64,000 bases of DNA from Natrarchaeobius chitinivorans (GTDB lineage: Archaea > Halobacteriota > Halobacteria > Halobacteriales > Natrialbaceae). How positions within the stretch are numbered: the first letter of the stretch is position 1; the number at the start of each line of letters is the position of its first letter. Below, in pieces: positions 1 through 8,512 of this stretch. The notes beneath the pieces were generated by a model. The model was not told the DNA's origin and made no database searches. It saw nothing but the letters and a program-made list of their open reading frames with translations. The translations under genes and the position numbers were made by a program. Location: assembly GCF_003841505.1 (NCBI RefSeq), contig NZ_REGA01000006.1, positions 62,001 to 126,000 of the forward strand. Direction: 5' to 3'.

Positions 1-1059
1 GTGGGCGTGGACGCCCTCGAGGTTGAAACTGACGAGGCCGCCGCGGTCGGGGCCGGGCTCTGGACCGTAGATCTCGACGTCGCCCTCGGCTGCGAGTCGT
101 TCGTAGGCGTATCGGGCGATCTCCTCCTCGTGGGCCTGGATGCGCTCCATGCCGATCTCCTCGAGCCAGTCGATGGCGGCGACGAGGCCGACGGCTTCGG
201 CGATCTGGGGCGTTCCGGGCTCGAACTTCCAGGGGAGGTCGCCCCACGTGGTTTCCTCGAAGGTAACCTTCCGGATCATCCCGCCGCCGTAGAGGAAGGG
301 GTCCATCTCCTCGAGCAACTCCCGTTTCCCGTAGAGGACGCCGATGCCGGTCGGGCCGGCCATCTTGTGTCCCGAGAAGGCGTAGAAGTCGGCGTCGATC
401 TCGTCTACGTCGACCGGGCGGTTGGGAACGGCCTGTGCCCCGTCGATAAAGGACAGCGCGCCGTGTTCGTGGGCGAGGTCGGTGAGTTCGGAGACAGGAT
501 TGACCGTTCCCAGCGTGTTCGAGACGTGAACCGCCGAGACGATGGCGGCGTCGTCGTCGATCAGTTCGCGGGCGTGGTCCATGTCGAGCCGTCCATCGTC
601 GTCGACCCGGACGAACTCCACGTCGGCTCCCGTGCGCTCGCCGATCTGCTGCCAGGTGACCAGCGAGGCGTGGTGTTCCATCTCCGTGAGGACGACTCTG
701 TCGCCGGGCTCGAGTTCGTTCAGCCCCCAGGCGTAGGCGACCAGGTTCTCGCTTTCGGTCGTGTTCTTGGTGAAGATGACCTCTTCGCGACCCGCTGCAC
801 CGATGAACTCCGCGACCCGGTCGTGGGCCTCCTCGTAGGCGATCGACGCCTCCTGGCTCAGGTGGTGGATGCCCCGGTGGATGTTCGCGTTGTACTCGCG
901 GTAGTAGTCGCTCATCGCGTCGACGACCGGATCGGGGGTCTGGGTCGTCGCCGCGTTGTCGAGGTAGACGACCTGCTGGCCGTCGAACTCCCGTTCGAGG
1001 ATGGGAAACTCCTCGCGGATGGCCTCGACGTCGAGCGACTCGAGATTCCGTTGACTCAT
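1..1059 (-). CDS. sufS: cysteine desulfurase SufS (C-terminus cut by window edge)
   Basis: PLP-dependent class V aminotransferase fold that releases sulfur from cysteine for Fe-S cluster assembly by the SUF system in the cytoplasm. The 353 visible residues hold the N-terminal segment YLDNAATTQTP, the cofactor-contacting histidine in TEMEHHAS, the aspartate in FIDGAQAVPN and the PLP lysine K232 in FSGHKMAGPTG. The C-terminal segment with the sulfur-accepting cysteine loop lies beyond base 1, so the gene is incomplete here only because of the window. The ATG at 1059 gives the usual N-terminus for this family. SufS rather than NifS/IscS is favoured by the overall motif pattern. Confidence 0.95.
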   Translation of the reverse strand, partial: MSQRNLESLDVEAIREEFPILEREFDGQQVVYLDNAATTQTPDPVVDAMSDYYREYNANIHRGIHHLSQEASIAYEEAHDRVAEFIGAAGREEVIFTKNTTESENLVAYAWGLNELEPGDRVVLTEMEHHASLVTWQQIGERTGADVEFVRVDDDGRLDMDHARELIDDDAAIVSAVHVSNTLGTVNPVSELTDLAHEHGALSFIDGAQAVPNRPVDVDEIDADFYAFSGHKMAGPTGIGVLYGKRELLEEMDPFLYGGGMIRKVTFEETTWGDLPWKFEPGTPQIAEAVGLVAAIDWLEEIGMERIQAHEEEIARYAYERLAAEGDVEIYGPEPGPDRGGLVSFNLEGVHAH

Positions 1060-1146
1060 TAGCGACTAGCAGGGGCCCCACACAAAACACTCCTTCGATC
1101 CGTCCGCTCGAGACACCCTCTCCCGTGGAAATCGGCCGACGATCGT

Positions 1147-2058
1147 CTACCGAGGGACTTCGATCAGTCGCGCGTCACAGCCGTCACAGGAGATCACGTA
1201 CACCGCGCGGGATCGACAGCAGGATTCGACCCGCTCTTCGCCGAGCGTTACGGTTTCCCCGCAGGTCGGACACCGATCGAGAAACGTCCGGAGCCCGTTT
1301 ACCAGTTGGCTACGACGCTCCACCCGAAGTCGGTCCCACCCGGGCAATCTGTCCTCGAGGGCGGCCGCCCCGGCGAGGTCGGCCACCAGCGCCGCGTCGG
1401 ACTCCCAGCGTCCCGTCAGTTCGCCGTCGATCCGAATCTCGACACTACCGGGATCACCAGCCCGCTCGCTCGTCACCAGTTCCGGCTCGACCTCGAGGAA
1501 CGCGCCCACCTGCGTCTCTCGGTCGCCGCCGCGTCGTGCGTCCATCTCGCGTCGCCACGCGGTGCGAAACGGCTCGGTCAGACAGAGGTCGTCCTCGGGC
1601 CGGTCGTCGCCCGGCGACGAGACGTCTCCACAGGGGGCGATCACGCCGTGGTCGAGAAACGTCGTCTCGGGATCGAGCGGATCGATCGCCGGTTCGCCGT
1701 CGTGATCCTCTTTCGCCCGGTCGTCGGTGGGTCCAGCAGTTCTCGAGGGATCGCCCGCGTCGCCCTCGAGCGCACCGCCGCCTGGATCGGGAGTCTTGTC
1801 GAACGTCGCGAGCAGCCAGTCTGGGAAATACCGCTTCGTCAGGGTTGGCGTCCCCGGAACCAGGTAGCCTCTGAGGTAGATCGCGACGACCGAGACCGCG
1901 AGAACGACCAGCCCAGCCGGAAAATACAGGAAACCGACGGCTCCCGCGATGACGACCGCGATCACGACGTTGACGGCGGTACACGGCACACACCGGTTCT
2001 CTCCGGTGTACTCCGGTTGTCGAAATCGATCGAGACCCGACCGCTGTCCGGATTCCAT
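1147..2058 (-). CDS. haloarchaeal membrane protein with C-terminal zinc ribbon
   Basis: No named family recognised. From the ATG at 2058 (an alternative start lies at 2073) the protein has about 303 residues. It begins with a CxxC pair (C23, C26) followed by a long hydrophobic stretch able to form two membrane helices (residues about 27-62). A cytoplasmic acidic middle region follows. The C-terminus has CPTCGE, then CC, then CDGC, a plausible zinc ribbon. The layout suggests a membrane-anchored protein with a zinc-binding tail. The function is unknown. It stands alone, divergent from none of its neighbours and on the same strand as sufS. Confidence 0.7.
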   Translation of the reverse strand: MESGQRSGLDRFRQPEYTGENRCVPCTAVNVVIAVVIAGAVGFLYFPAGLVVLAVSVVAIYLRGYLVPGTPTLTKRYFPDWLLATFDKTPDPGGGALEGDAGDPSRTAGPTDDRAKEDHDGEPAIDPLDPETTFLDHGVIAPCGDVSSPGDDRPEDDLCLTEPFRTAWRREMDARRGGDRETQVGAFLEVEPELVTSERAGDPGSVEIRIDGELTGRWESDAALVADLAGAAALEDRLPGWDRLRVERRSQLVNGLRTFLDRCPTCGETVTLGEERVESCCRSRAVYVISCDGCDARLIEVPR

Positions 2059-2152
2059 AGCTATATGCCACATCCAGGATGTAAAAAAGATTGCGCGCCG
2101 ATCGACCGTACTCGCGACGGTTCGGAGCCGGAGATTTCGTCGGAGCAGCGTG

Positions 2153-2443
2153 CTACATCCGAAGTAACTGGGCGTGATGGGTCCCGTCGACCTCGAGGAC
2201 GTTCCCGGCGTCGATAAAGCCCTCGTCGATAGCCAGTTCGACCGCGCGGGTGCCGACGATGTTCGCGACGTCGGCTCTCGCCAGGCTGTCTATCACCGCG
2301 CTCTCGTCGACTTCCTCGCCGCCGTAGAACTCCTCGGTGACGGTCAGGGAAACCGCTCCTTCCTCGAACGTTTCGCCGAGAACGTCGTCGTCACAGACCG
2401 CTACCAACAGCCCCTCGGGCGTGTCGCGTTCGGTGAGCCGCAT
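2153..2443 (-). CDS. DUF424 family protein
   Basis: Small archaeal protein of 96 residues, recognised by the run GLLVAVCDDDVLGETFEEG near the N-terminus and the IVGTRAVELAIDEGFI segment, both typical of DUF424. The family is widespread in archaea and has no firmly established function. An in-frame start at 2461 is possible, but the ATG at 2443 lies two bases after the TGA of the upstream TPR gene (2446-2448) and gives a family-like N-terminus, so it is preferred. The tight spacing indicates co-transcription with that TPR gene. Confidence 0.8.
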   Translation of the reverse strand: MRLTERDTPEGLLVAVCDDDVLGETFEEGAVSLTVTEEFYGGEEVDESAVIDSLARADVANIVGTRAVELAIDEGFIDAGNVLEVDGTHHAQLLRM

Positions 2444-2445
2444 CG

Positions 2446-3252
2446 TCACTCGAGTTCCCATTCGCGGTCGGCCTCTCCACCGGCGGTCGTTCCCGACTGA
2501 CCGTGCATCTCCTGGCGTTGTTCCATCAGCCGCTGTTCGGCTCGCTCGCGCATCTCGTTTGCTTCGTCGGCGATCTCTTCGGCTTCGTCGTACTCTCCGA
2601 GGTCTTCGAGGATGCGGGCTTTCTCCTCTAAGACCTTCGCGTTGTGCATGCCGAGACGGACGGCGTTGTCGATACAGTGCAGCGCTTCCTCGTTCAGACC
2701 GCGCTCCGAGAGGAAAAAGGCCCGGTTGAACCAGCCCTGCGCGAAGCGTTCATCGATCTCGACGGCGCGCTCTGCGTGCTCGAGCGCCTGTGCCGTCTCG
2801 CCGAACTCCCAGAGTGCGTACGCGAGATTCGTCTCCGCCGTCGCCGCGTGTTCGCTCTCGTCGTCGATCGACAGCGCCTCCCGATGGGCACCGATTGCCT
2901 CGTCCCACTCCTCGAGTTCGGCGTGGGCGACCCCCTTGTTCACCCAGGCCTCCTGCTCGAGTCGATCGTCGTCCGCGAACTGTGCAGTCCGCTCGAAGGC
3001 GTCCGTCGCCTGTTCGTAGCGGTTGATCCGCATGTAGTTCAACCCGACGTCGAGCAGTTCCCCGGCGTCGACCTCGTCGCTCGCGATGTTGTGCGTATCG
3101 AGCGTGTCGGTGACGACGCGGGAGTCGACGGGATCGACCTTCGAGGGATCGACGTCCAGTTCCGGCGGATCCAGATCGAACTCGTCGTAGGAGTCGTCGA
3201 ACCCCTCTCCTTCGGAGAATCGGTGGTCGCGGTCGCCCTCTCGGTCGGTCAT
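2446..3252 (-). CDS. tetratricopeptide repeat protein
   Basis: Cytoplasmic protein of 268 residues. The first 55 residues are very acidic and probably disordered. Then several TPR-like helical hairpins follow (for example NYMRINRYEQATDAFERTA, NKGVAHAELEEWDEAIGAH, FNRAFFLSERGLNEEALHC, LEDLGEYDEAEEIADEA), ending in a charged coiled segment. TPR arrays serve as protein-interaction scaffolds; the partner is unknown. The ATG at 3252 is chosen because the open frame upstream of it runs through a direct repeat (3280-3325) and has no acidic haloarchaeal composition. It forms a two-gene unit with the DUF424 gene downstream. Confidence 0.85.
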   Translation of the reverse strand: MTDREGDRDHRFSEGEGFDDSYDEFDLDPPELDVDPSKVDPVDSRVVTDTLDTHNIASDEVDAGELLDVGLNYMRINRYEQATDAFERTAQFADDDRLEQEAWVNKGVAHAELEEWDEAIGAHREALSIDDESEHAATAETNLAYALWEFGETAQALEHAERAVEIDERFAQGWFNRAFFLSERGLNEEALHCIDNAVRLGMHNAKVLEEKARILEDLGEYDEAEEIADEANEMRERAEQRLMEQRQEMHGQSGTTAGGEADREWELE

Positions 3253-3279
3253 GACTGGATAGTGGCGACCACGACTGTT

Positions 3280-3325
3280 AAGGGCTGCGACCCGCCACGC
3301 GTTCAAGGGCTGCGACCCGCCACGC
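3280..3325. repeat. 25-bp direct repeat, nearly two copies
   Basis: The 21-base block AAGGGCTGCGACCCGCCACG plus C occurs at 3280-3300 and again at 3305-3325. It lies upstream of the TPR gene and just beyond the stop of the Cas4-like gene. It does not extend either frame sensibly. Confidence 0.85.
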
Positions 3326-3346
3326 ATTCGGGCCACTCGGGTGCTC

Positions 3347-4042
3347 TCACCCGCCTCCTCCGAACCCGAGTAGCGATCGCAACGTGCGGGTCCGGACGCC
3401 ACACGTGCCGGCGTACTCACAGGAGTTGCATTTCGATTGGTTGTTGATCCGGGGCGGTGGACCGTCCAGTTCGCGGACAGTGCGTAGCGCCCGCCGATAC
3501 CGTGCCTTCCGACGCGTCGTGAGCTTGACGCTCCTGATCACACCGTAGGCCGGATACTCGAGCCAGGCTCGTTCGATCGCCGTCCGATGCTCCCACGCGA
3601 GCGCCTTCGCGGCTGCGACCGCGTGGACCGACTGACTCTCCCAGACGCCCCGTTCGGGAGGTTTCCCGGTCGAAACGAGGACCGGCTCGAGCGGATCGGC
3701 GAGCACTTTGTGGACGATCCCACGACAGTCCCGACCCGTCGCGAGCACGTCCCGATCCCGTGGGTTCCGAAGACGTTCCCAACAGCCCGCGTCCTCGAGT
3801 CGTCGCTTGGTTCCGGAAAGCGCCTCGCGGTAGCAGACGGGGGACACCTCGATCGGTTCGGCGGCGAGCGCACCCGGCGGTGCCTCGAGTAACTTCTCGT
3901 ACCGGGTCTCGAGGTTTCGAACGGCGTCGACGCGCGGCGGCGGCTCGCGGTCGTCCTCCTCGGCGGTTCGGCGATAGTAACACTTCCGCGGACAGTAGGC
4001 GGCCGTCCGAAGGTCGCTAAACGAGACGTGCGTCCGTGTCAC
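3347..4042 (-). CDS. Cas4/Dna2-like Fe-S protein, solitary
   Basis: 231 residues, GTG start. It resembles the Cas4 (DUF83) branch of the RecB-like nucleases: N-terminal FSDLRTAAYCPRKCYYRR with C17 and C21, and a C-terminal CNSCEYAGTC with C205, C208 and C214, arranged like the Cas4 4Fe-4S ligands. The middle region that should hold the metal-binding Asp and the E-x-K motif reads GIVHKVLADPLEPVLVSTGK, in which the usual acidic residue and EVK are not evident. It may therefore be nuclease-inactive or diverged. No cas genes or repeat array are nearby, so a CRISPR role is not supported by context. Confidence 0.7.
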   Translation of the reverse strand: MTRTHVSFSDLRTAAYCPRKCYYRRTAEEDDREPPPRVDAVRNLETRYEKLLEAPPGALAAEPIEVSPVCYREALSGTKRRLEDAGCWERLRNPRDRDVLATGRDCRGIVHKVLADPLEPVLVSTGKPPERGVWESQSVHAVAAAKALAWEHRTAIERAWLEYPAYGVIRSVKLTTRRKARYRRALRTVRELDGPPPRINNQSKCNSCEYAGTCGVRTRTLRSLLGFGGGG

Positions 4043-4197
4043 GGACTGTCTGGCCGCGCCTTCCTACAAAAAGGTCGGCACACCGCGCCGCGCCGTGCTC
4101 GTTCGTGAGGTACTGTGCCTCCTCGCGCCACAACCCGTGCGTAACTTCGTCGTGTCGCGCAACTGTCGACGTCCTCGGGCCCGTCTGCTGGCAGCGA

Positions 4198-4788
4198 TCA
4201 GAAGTCGACGTCGGTTTCCATGCCCTCCGTCGCGTCCTCGAGTCCGTCCTCGCGGACGTCGGTGGTCATTCGCGCGGAGAGGTCCGCGTCGGCGAGGATG
4301 CTGTCGAACTCGTCGCGATAGCGATCGTTGGCCGTTCGCGACTCGTCTTCGGCCGCGGCAACGCGGCGATACCGTCGGATCCGCTCTTCGGTAACGTCGT
4401 ACTCCTCGGCCAGCGTCGCGTCGTCTTCCTCGCGGTTGCGGATCGCCGCGAGATCGATCTCGTCGGCGTCGTGGTCGTCGATGAGGTGAAGTGACATTCG
4501 CGCCTCGAAGACGACGTCGGGTTCGGTTTCGAGACGCTGGGCGATCGTCTCGTCGCTTTCTCCGTCGTAAAACCGGACGGCGACCTCGTGGAGTTCGTCG
4601 TCCGACAGCGGCGTTTCGAACTCGTATCGCTCTCGCAACTGGGTGATGACGCTCTCGATGCGCTGTTCGTCCGTCTGTTCGTCCTTCTCGAGAGAGCCAC
4701 GGGTGTCCTCCTGTGATTCGGTGACGGTCGCCTCTCCGTCGGTGACGTCCGTGAAGATATTTTTGAGTTCCTCGGTTTTTTCGTTCAT
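4198..4788 (-). CDS. cmi4: conditioned medium-induced protein 4-like (Cmi4)
   Basis: Very acidic 196-residue soluble protein starting MNEKTEELKNIFTDVT. I recognise it as the haloarchaeal family annotated 'conditioned medium-induced protein 4', whose biochemical role is not established. Residues about 50-150 look helical and may contain a helix-turn-helix-like segment (DATLAEEYDVTEERIRRYRR), so a DNA-binding role is possible but unproven. The ATG at 4788 begins at the natural family N-terminus. The gene is monocistronic, with a long AT-richer gap upstream. Confidence 0.6.
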   Translation of the reverse strand: MNEKTEELKNIFTDVTDGEATVTESQEDTRGSLEKDEQTDEQRIESVITQLRERYEFETPLSDDELHEVAVRFYDGESDETIAQRLETEPDVVFEARMSLHLIDDHDADEIDLAAIRNREEDDATLAEEYDVTEERIRRYRRVAAAEDESRTANDRYRDEFDSILADADLSARMTTDVREDGLEDATEGMETDVDF

Positions 4789-4927
4789 GGGTGGACACTC
4801 CCGACGGGTGGCTATTTAAGCCTGTTGCCAGATAGCGTAGAGCGGAAAAGCTGTGAGTCACGGTAATCTTTGACACGGTTTACTCACCGCTCGCACGCAA
4901 ACGACCAGCACCACCAGTGTTGGCAGC

Positions 4928-5011
4928 TATAGTAGCCACTGGAAGTCAATGCACACCTGATCGCACGACAGCTGTGCGATCAGTGTGTAAATAGTTCCAG
5001 TTGTTACTATA
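4928..5011. repeat. 84-bp TATAGTA-ended palindromic element (MITE-like)
   Basis: Long imperfect inverted repeat: the left end starts TATAGTAGCCACTGGAA and the right end, read on the other strand, starts TATAGTAACAACTGGAA. The centre is a perfect stem CTGATCGCAC / GTGCGATCAG (4957-4966, 4974-4983) with a 7-base loop. A diverged left half lies at 61526-61562, which argues for a dispersed family. No open frame is inside, so if mobile it would be non-autonomous. No clear target-site duplication is visible. Confidence 0.65.
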
Positions 5012-5130
5012 ATACGCGAGTGGGAGTGCAATGAGTTTCAGCGACTACTATAAAAAATCACTATGAACTGAAAATACGTTTCACATTTTCACGTGACGGC
5101 GACGGGTCGGGATTGCGAACACGTGACAAG

Positions 5131-5137
5131 AATTAAG
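5131..5137 (+). promoter_or_regulatory. TATA-like box of the Fe-S oxidoreductase gene
   Basis: AATTAAG lies about 27 bases before the ATG at 5162, the spacing expected for a leaderless archaeal transcript. This supports 5162 rather than the upstream in-frame start at 5093. Confidence 0.5.
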
Positions 5138-5161
5138 TTCCGTCCCCCCACGTGGTTGGAC

Positions 5162-7327
5162 ATGAACGTCTTTGCCCAGACAGAGGTGACGAGAGAAACC
5201 TACTGGGGAATCAGCAACACCGAGTTCGCGGTGTTCTATCTCCTCGCGGCGATAACGATACTCGTCTTCCTCTACGGCGTCTACCAGCGGTTTTCGCGGT
5301 ACGCCGCCGGTGACGACGATCCGTTCGATCGCCTCGACGAGTTACCGAACCGGATCGCCACCGCGGCCAGAATTGCCCTCTCGAACGAGAAACAGTTCAA
5401 CCGCGATCTCTACGGCGGGCTGATGCACTCGTTTATTCTCTGGGGATTCCTGACGCTGTTCATCGCGACCTCGATCCTCGCGATCGACGGCTACGTGTAC
5501 GAACCGATCGCACAGGGCTCGTTCTGGATCGACGACTTCTATCTCGCCTACCAGTTCATGGTCGACGCGATGGGACTTCTATTCGTCGTCGGGATCGGAA
5601 TGGCCATGTACCGACGCTACTGGGTCGGCAACGAGCGCCTCTTGGACCGCCATACCAGTAACGAGGACGACATCTTTATCTGGACGCTGTTCGGCCTCGG
5701 CGTCGGCGGCTTCCTCCTCGAGGGACTGCGTATCTACGCGACCGGTATGCCCGACCACGAAGTGGTCAGTTTCGTCGGCTACGGTCTCGCGATGGTCTTC
5801 CAGGCGGTCGGACTGTCGACGATCGCGGGGACGGCGACCGATCCGAACTACACCGCCGTCTCCGTGCTGGGGTTCAACGCCGAGACGTTCCACTGGCTCA
5901 TCTGGTGGAAGCACTCGTTGCTCGCCTTTTTCTTCATCGCGTGGATCCCCTACGCCAAGCCGTTCCACATGATCTCCTCGTTCGCGAACGTCGTCACCCG
6001 CGACGAGCGGGCCGGAAAACGCCTCCCCAACGTCCCGTCGGATCTCGACGCCACGAACGCCGAATCCATCGACGACTTCACCTGGAAGGAGATCCTCGAT
6101 CAGGACGCCTGCACCAAGTGCGGCCGGTGTTCGGCCGTCTGTCCGGCCAAAGCCTCCGACCGACCGCTCGATCCGCGAAACGTCATTCTCGACCTGAAAG
6201 CCTACCGCGAAGGCCTCGAGACCGGCGGCGAGGAGAAACCTATCATCGCCGACGGCGGCGCGTCGGTGATCGACACGGAGACGATGGAGTCCTGTATGGC
6301 CTGTATGGCCTGTATGGACGCCTGCCCGGTCGAGATCGAACACCTCCAGTCGTTCACCCGGCTCAACCGCCAGATGACCGACCAGGGCGACGTTTCCTCG
6401 TCGATGCAGGACGTCTTCCAGAACGTCATGCAAAACGGCAACACGTTCGGCGATCCGCCGCGAAACCGCGGCGACTGGGCCGACGACCTCGAGTTCGACG
6501 TCACCGACGCCCGCGAGGAAGAAGTCGACTACCTCTGGTACGTCGGCGACTACCCGAGTTACGACGACCGCAACAAGCAGGTCGCCCGTTCGCTGGCGAC
6601 GATCTTACAGGAGGCCGACGTCAGCTTCGGCATCCTCTTCGACGACGAGAAGTACGACGGCAACGACATTCGCCGGGTCGGCGAGGAGTTCCTCTACGTC
6701 GAACTCGCCGGCCACCACGTCGAGACGTGGGACGACTGCGAGTTCGACACGATCGTCTGTACCGATCCCCACTCCTACAACACCTTCGAGAACGAGTATC
6801 CCGAGGTCGACTTCGAGGAGTTCGCCGACGATCCGATGATGCCCTTCGAGTACGACGAACAGTGGAACGCCGACGGCGACATCGACGTCCTCCACTGGAC
6901 CCAGGCCGTCGAAGAACTCGTCACCGAGGGCGCACTCGGCCTGAACGGCGACGAACTCGACTACACCGTCACCTACCACGATCCGTGTCACCTCGGGCGG
7001 TACAACGACGAGTACGAGGCTCCGCGCGACCTCATCGAGGCCACCGGTTGTGACCTCTTCGAGATGCCGCGCAACCGCGCCAACTCGTTTTGCTGTGGCG
7101 GCGGCGGTGGCGGCCTCTGGATGGAGTTCGACGAGGAACCCAAACCCAGCGAGGAACGGCTCCGGGAGGCCCTCGAGGACACCGACGCCGGCGCTGCAGT
7201 GGAAAAATTCGTCGTCGCCTGTCCGATGTGCATGACGATGTACGAAGACGGCCGCAAGACCGGCGGCTTCGAGGACGACCTCGAGGTCGTCGATATCGCC
7301 GAACTGATCGTCGAGGCGATCGAGTAA
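5162..7327 (+). CDS. membrane-bound heterodisulfide reductase-like Fe-S oxidoreductase
   Basis: 721 residues from the ATG at 5162. The N-terminal third has about six membrane helices resembling the cytochrome b subunit NarI/HdrE. Next come two 4Fe-4S motifs, CTKCGRCSAVCP (about residue 317) and SCMACMACMDACP (about 377). The C-terminal part is an HdrD/GlpC-like CCG region: DPCHLGRY (about 608), SFCCGGGGGG (about 642) and ACPMCMTMYEDG (about 685); the first CCG half is degenerate. Such fusions pass electrons between a soluble donor, often ETF from fatty-acid oxidation, and membrane quinone. That donor is an inference here since no ETF or acyl-CoA dehydrogenase gene is in the window. Confidence 0.85.
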   Translation: MNVFAQTEVTRETYWGISNTEFAVFYLLAAITILVFLYGVYQRFSRYAAGDDDPFDRLDELPNRIATAARIALSNEKQFNRDLYGGLMHSFILWGFLTLFIATSILAIDGYVYEPIAQGSFWIDDFYLAYQFMVDAMGLLFVVGIGMAMYRRYWVGNERLLDRHTSNEDDIFIWTLFGLGVGGFLLEGLRIYATGMPDHEVVSFVGYGLAMVFQAVGLSTIAGTATDPNYTAVSVLGFNAETFHWLIWWKHSLLAFFFIAWIPYAKPFHMISSFANVVTRDERAGKRLPNVPSDLDATNAESIDDFTWKEILDQDACTKCGRCSAVCPAKASDRPLDPRNVILDLKAYREGLETGGEEKPIIADGGASVIDTETMESCMACMACMDACPVEIEHLQSFTRLNRQMTDQGDVSSSMQDVFQNVMQNGNTFGDPPRNRGDWADDLEFDVTDAREEEVDYLWYVGDYPSYDDRNKQVARSLATILQEADVSFGILFDDEKYDGNDIRRVGEEFLYVELAGHHVETWDDCEFDTIVCTDPHSYNTFENEYPEVDFEEFADDPMMPFEYDEQWNADGDIDVLHWTQAVEELVTEGALGLNGDELDYTVTYHDPCHLGRYNDEYEAPRDLIEATGCDLFEMPRNRANSFCCGGGGGGLWMEFDEEPKPSEERLREALEDTDAGAAVEKFVVACPMCMTMYEDGRKTGGFEDDLEVVDIAELIVEAIE

Positions 7328-7428
7328 TACCGAAGCAGTCGTTGGCGATATTTGTAAAAACCGTACTGTTAGTGAGGAGAATAGGTAGTGAAAAGAATTA
7401 ATCTAATGAGTGTTATGATCGAATTTAG

Positions 7429-7809
7429 ATGGCACGAATGGATACGTATAACTGTCCTTCGACCTTCCGGAAAAGCTACAAATTCTTTGGCGTGATTTCG
7501 GTAAGTATACTATTGATAATAACGCTTCTTCTGAGCTATCAGTCGTATTCCCGTGGAAACATCACACAATCTGTTGTCAGTTTGTTTTTAGCATACACTT
7601 TTTTAACGGCAATGGGTGTGTATCACCCCGAAGTAAGTAGACGCACGTATCTCTTTGTCTACTGTACTGGATCTCTTATCATGATTTCGCTCGGATATTA
7701 TTTGACGGCCTCGTGGCCGCTGCTTTTTATTGGCACTCTCGTCGGAGTCCTGTCCGTACTCTCAGTCATGTACTGGACGTATCATAAACTCGTATATCAC
7801 ACGCGTTGA
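7429..7809 (+). CDS. small AT-rich membrane protein of unknown function
   Basis: 126 residues, no family recognised. About four hydrophobic segments (residues about 20-36, 46-62, 74-90, 93-113) with a basic N-terminus suggest a multi-spanning membrane protein. Unlike its neighbours, the DNA is AT-rich and the protein is not acidic (many Ile, Leu, Ser, Tyr), which points to recent acquisition. The ATG at 7429 follows an AT-rich stretch that could hold a promoter. Next to it lie a decayed stretch and a toxin-antitoxin module, consistent with an accessory patch. Confidence 0.6.
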   Translation: MARMDTYNCPSTFRKSYKFFGVISVSILLIITLLLSYQSYSRGNITQSVVSLFLAYTFLTAMGVYHPEVSRRTYLFVYCTGSLIMISLGYYLTASWPLLFIGTLVGVLSVLSVMYWTYHKLVYHTR

Positions 7810-8031
7810 TGAACGACTCGCTGATCCCGACAGGAACTGATCGAACGCCGTCGAACGGCTCCACTCGGACCCGATGGTCGTCATTTCGAGGTACCACCAA
7901 ACCTGTCCGTTCGTCTCGAAGCGGACGTCACCTCGAGCAAAGGCTTTGATACTCGACACGGTTTCGTGCTCGAGCACGACATTCCGTACACGGACCGACT
8001 GCCGGGCGACGGCCGGGGACCGCGCCGTCAC
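7762..8031 (-). pseudogene. possible remnant or small ORF
   Basis: An 89-codon frame whose middle part (VSSIKAFARGDVRFETNGQVWWYLEMTTIG) reads like real protein, with conserved-looking aromatic residues, but whose ends do not. It overlaps the end of the AT-rich membrane gene. It may be a broken gene between two accessory genes, or chance. Weak call. Confidence 0.2.
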
Positions 8032-8074
8032 CGTCTCTTCGGTCCGTAATCAACGATGCTCGAGTACCGCGGAT

Positions 8075-8512
8075 CTACCCCCCAATTATTGCCGGATCGA
8101 TTCGTTCGACGACCCCGTCGAAATCGTCGTCGAAACTGAGAACGGCATCGAGATCGTTCCGTTCGACGGCGGCGATCGTACTCGCGTCGGTGAAACTCAG
8201 CGAGTGATCGTCGTACGTTTCGAACGTATCGAGTGTATCCTCGAACAGGTCCGGTGTTAGTACTAACAGTTCGATCCGATCCGGATATCGACCGCGGCCG
8301 AGAATTCGCCGCCCGATTTCCCACGCATCCTCGTAGTTACCGGTTCGTTTCCGAGTGAGCGTTATCGCCTCGTCGACGACGTAGTCGCTCGTGTAAGGTT
8401 CTCCGAACTTTCCCTCGAGAACGGCTTGCATCGCGGTCGACGCCGCCTCGTATCTCGCCGCCGCTTGATCGTGGTGGGCAAAGAAGACGCCGGTATCGAT
8501 GAATACGCTCAT
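8075..8512 (-). CDS. PIN-domain toxin, VapC type
   Basis: 145-residue PIN nuclease, probably an RNA-cleaving toxin. The acidic metal-binding residues are visible: D6 in MSVFIDTGVFFA, the Asp/Glu of SDYVVDEAITL, and the C-terminal SFTDASTIAAVE plus LSFDDDFDG. Length fits the VapC family. Its ATG overlaps the stop of the upstream antitoxin gene by four bases (8509-8512), the usual translational coupling of antitoxin and toxin. The gene is on the strand opposite to the AT-rich membrane gene. Confidence 0.88.
   Translation of the reverse strand: MSVFIDTGVFFAHHDQAAARYEAASTAMQAVLEGKFGEPYTSDYVVDEAITLTRKRTGNYEDAWEIGRRILGRGRYPDRIELLVLTPDLFEDTLDTFETYDDHSLSFTDASTIAAVERNDLDAVLSFDDDFDGVVERIDPAIIGG

Larger units (their letters stand above)
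4789..5161. other. non-coding gap with palindromic element
   Basis: No gene seen in this 373-base gap. It holds the divergent upstream regions of the cmi4-like gene and the Fe-S oxidoreductase, plus an 84-bp palindrome at 4928-5011. A TATA-like box at 5131-5137 belongs to the gene at 5162. Confidence 0.7.
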
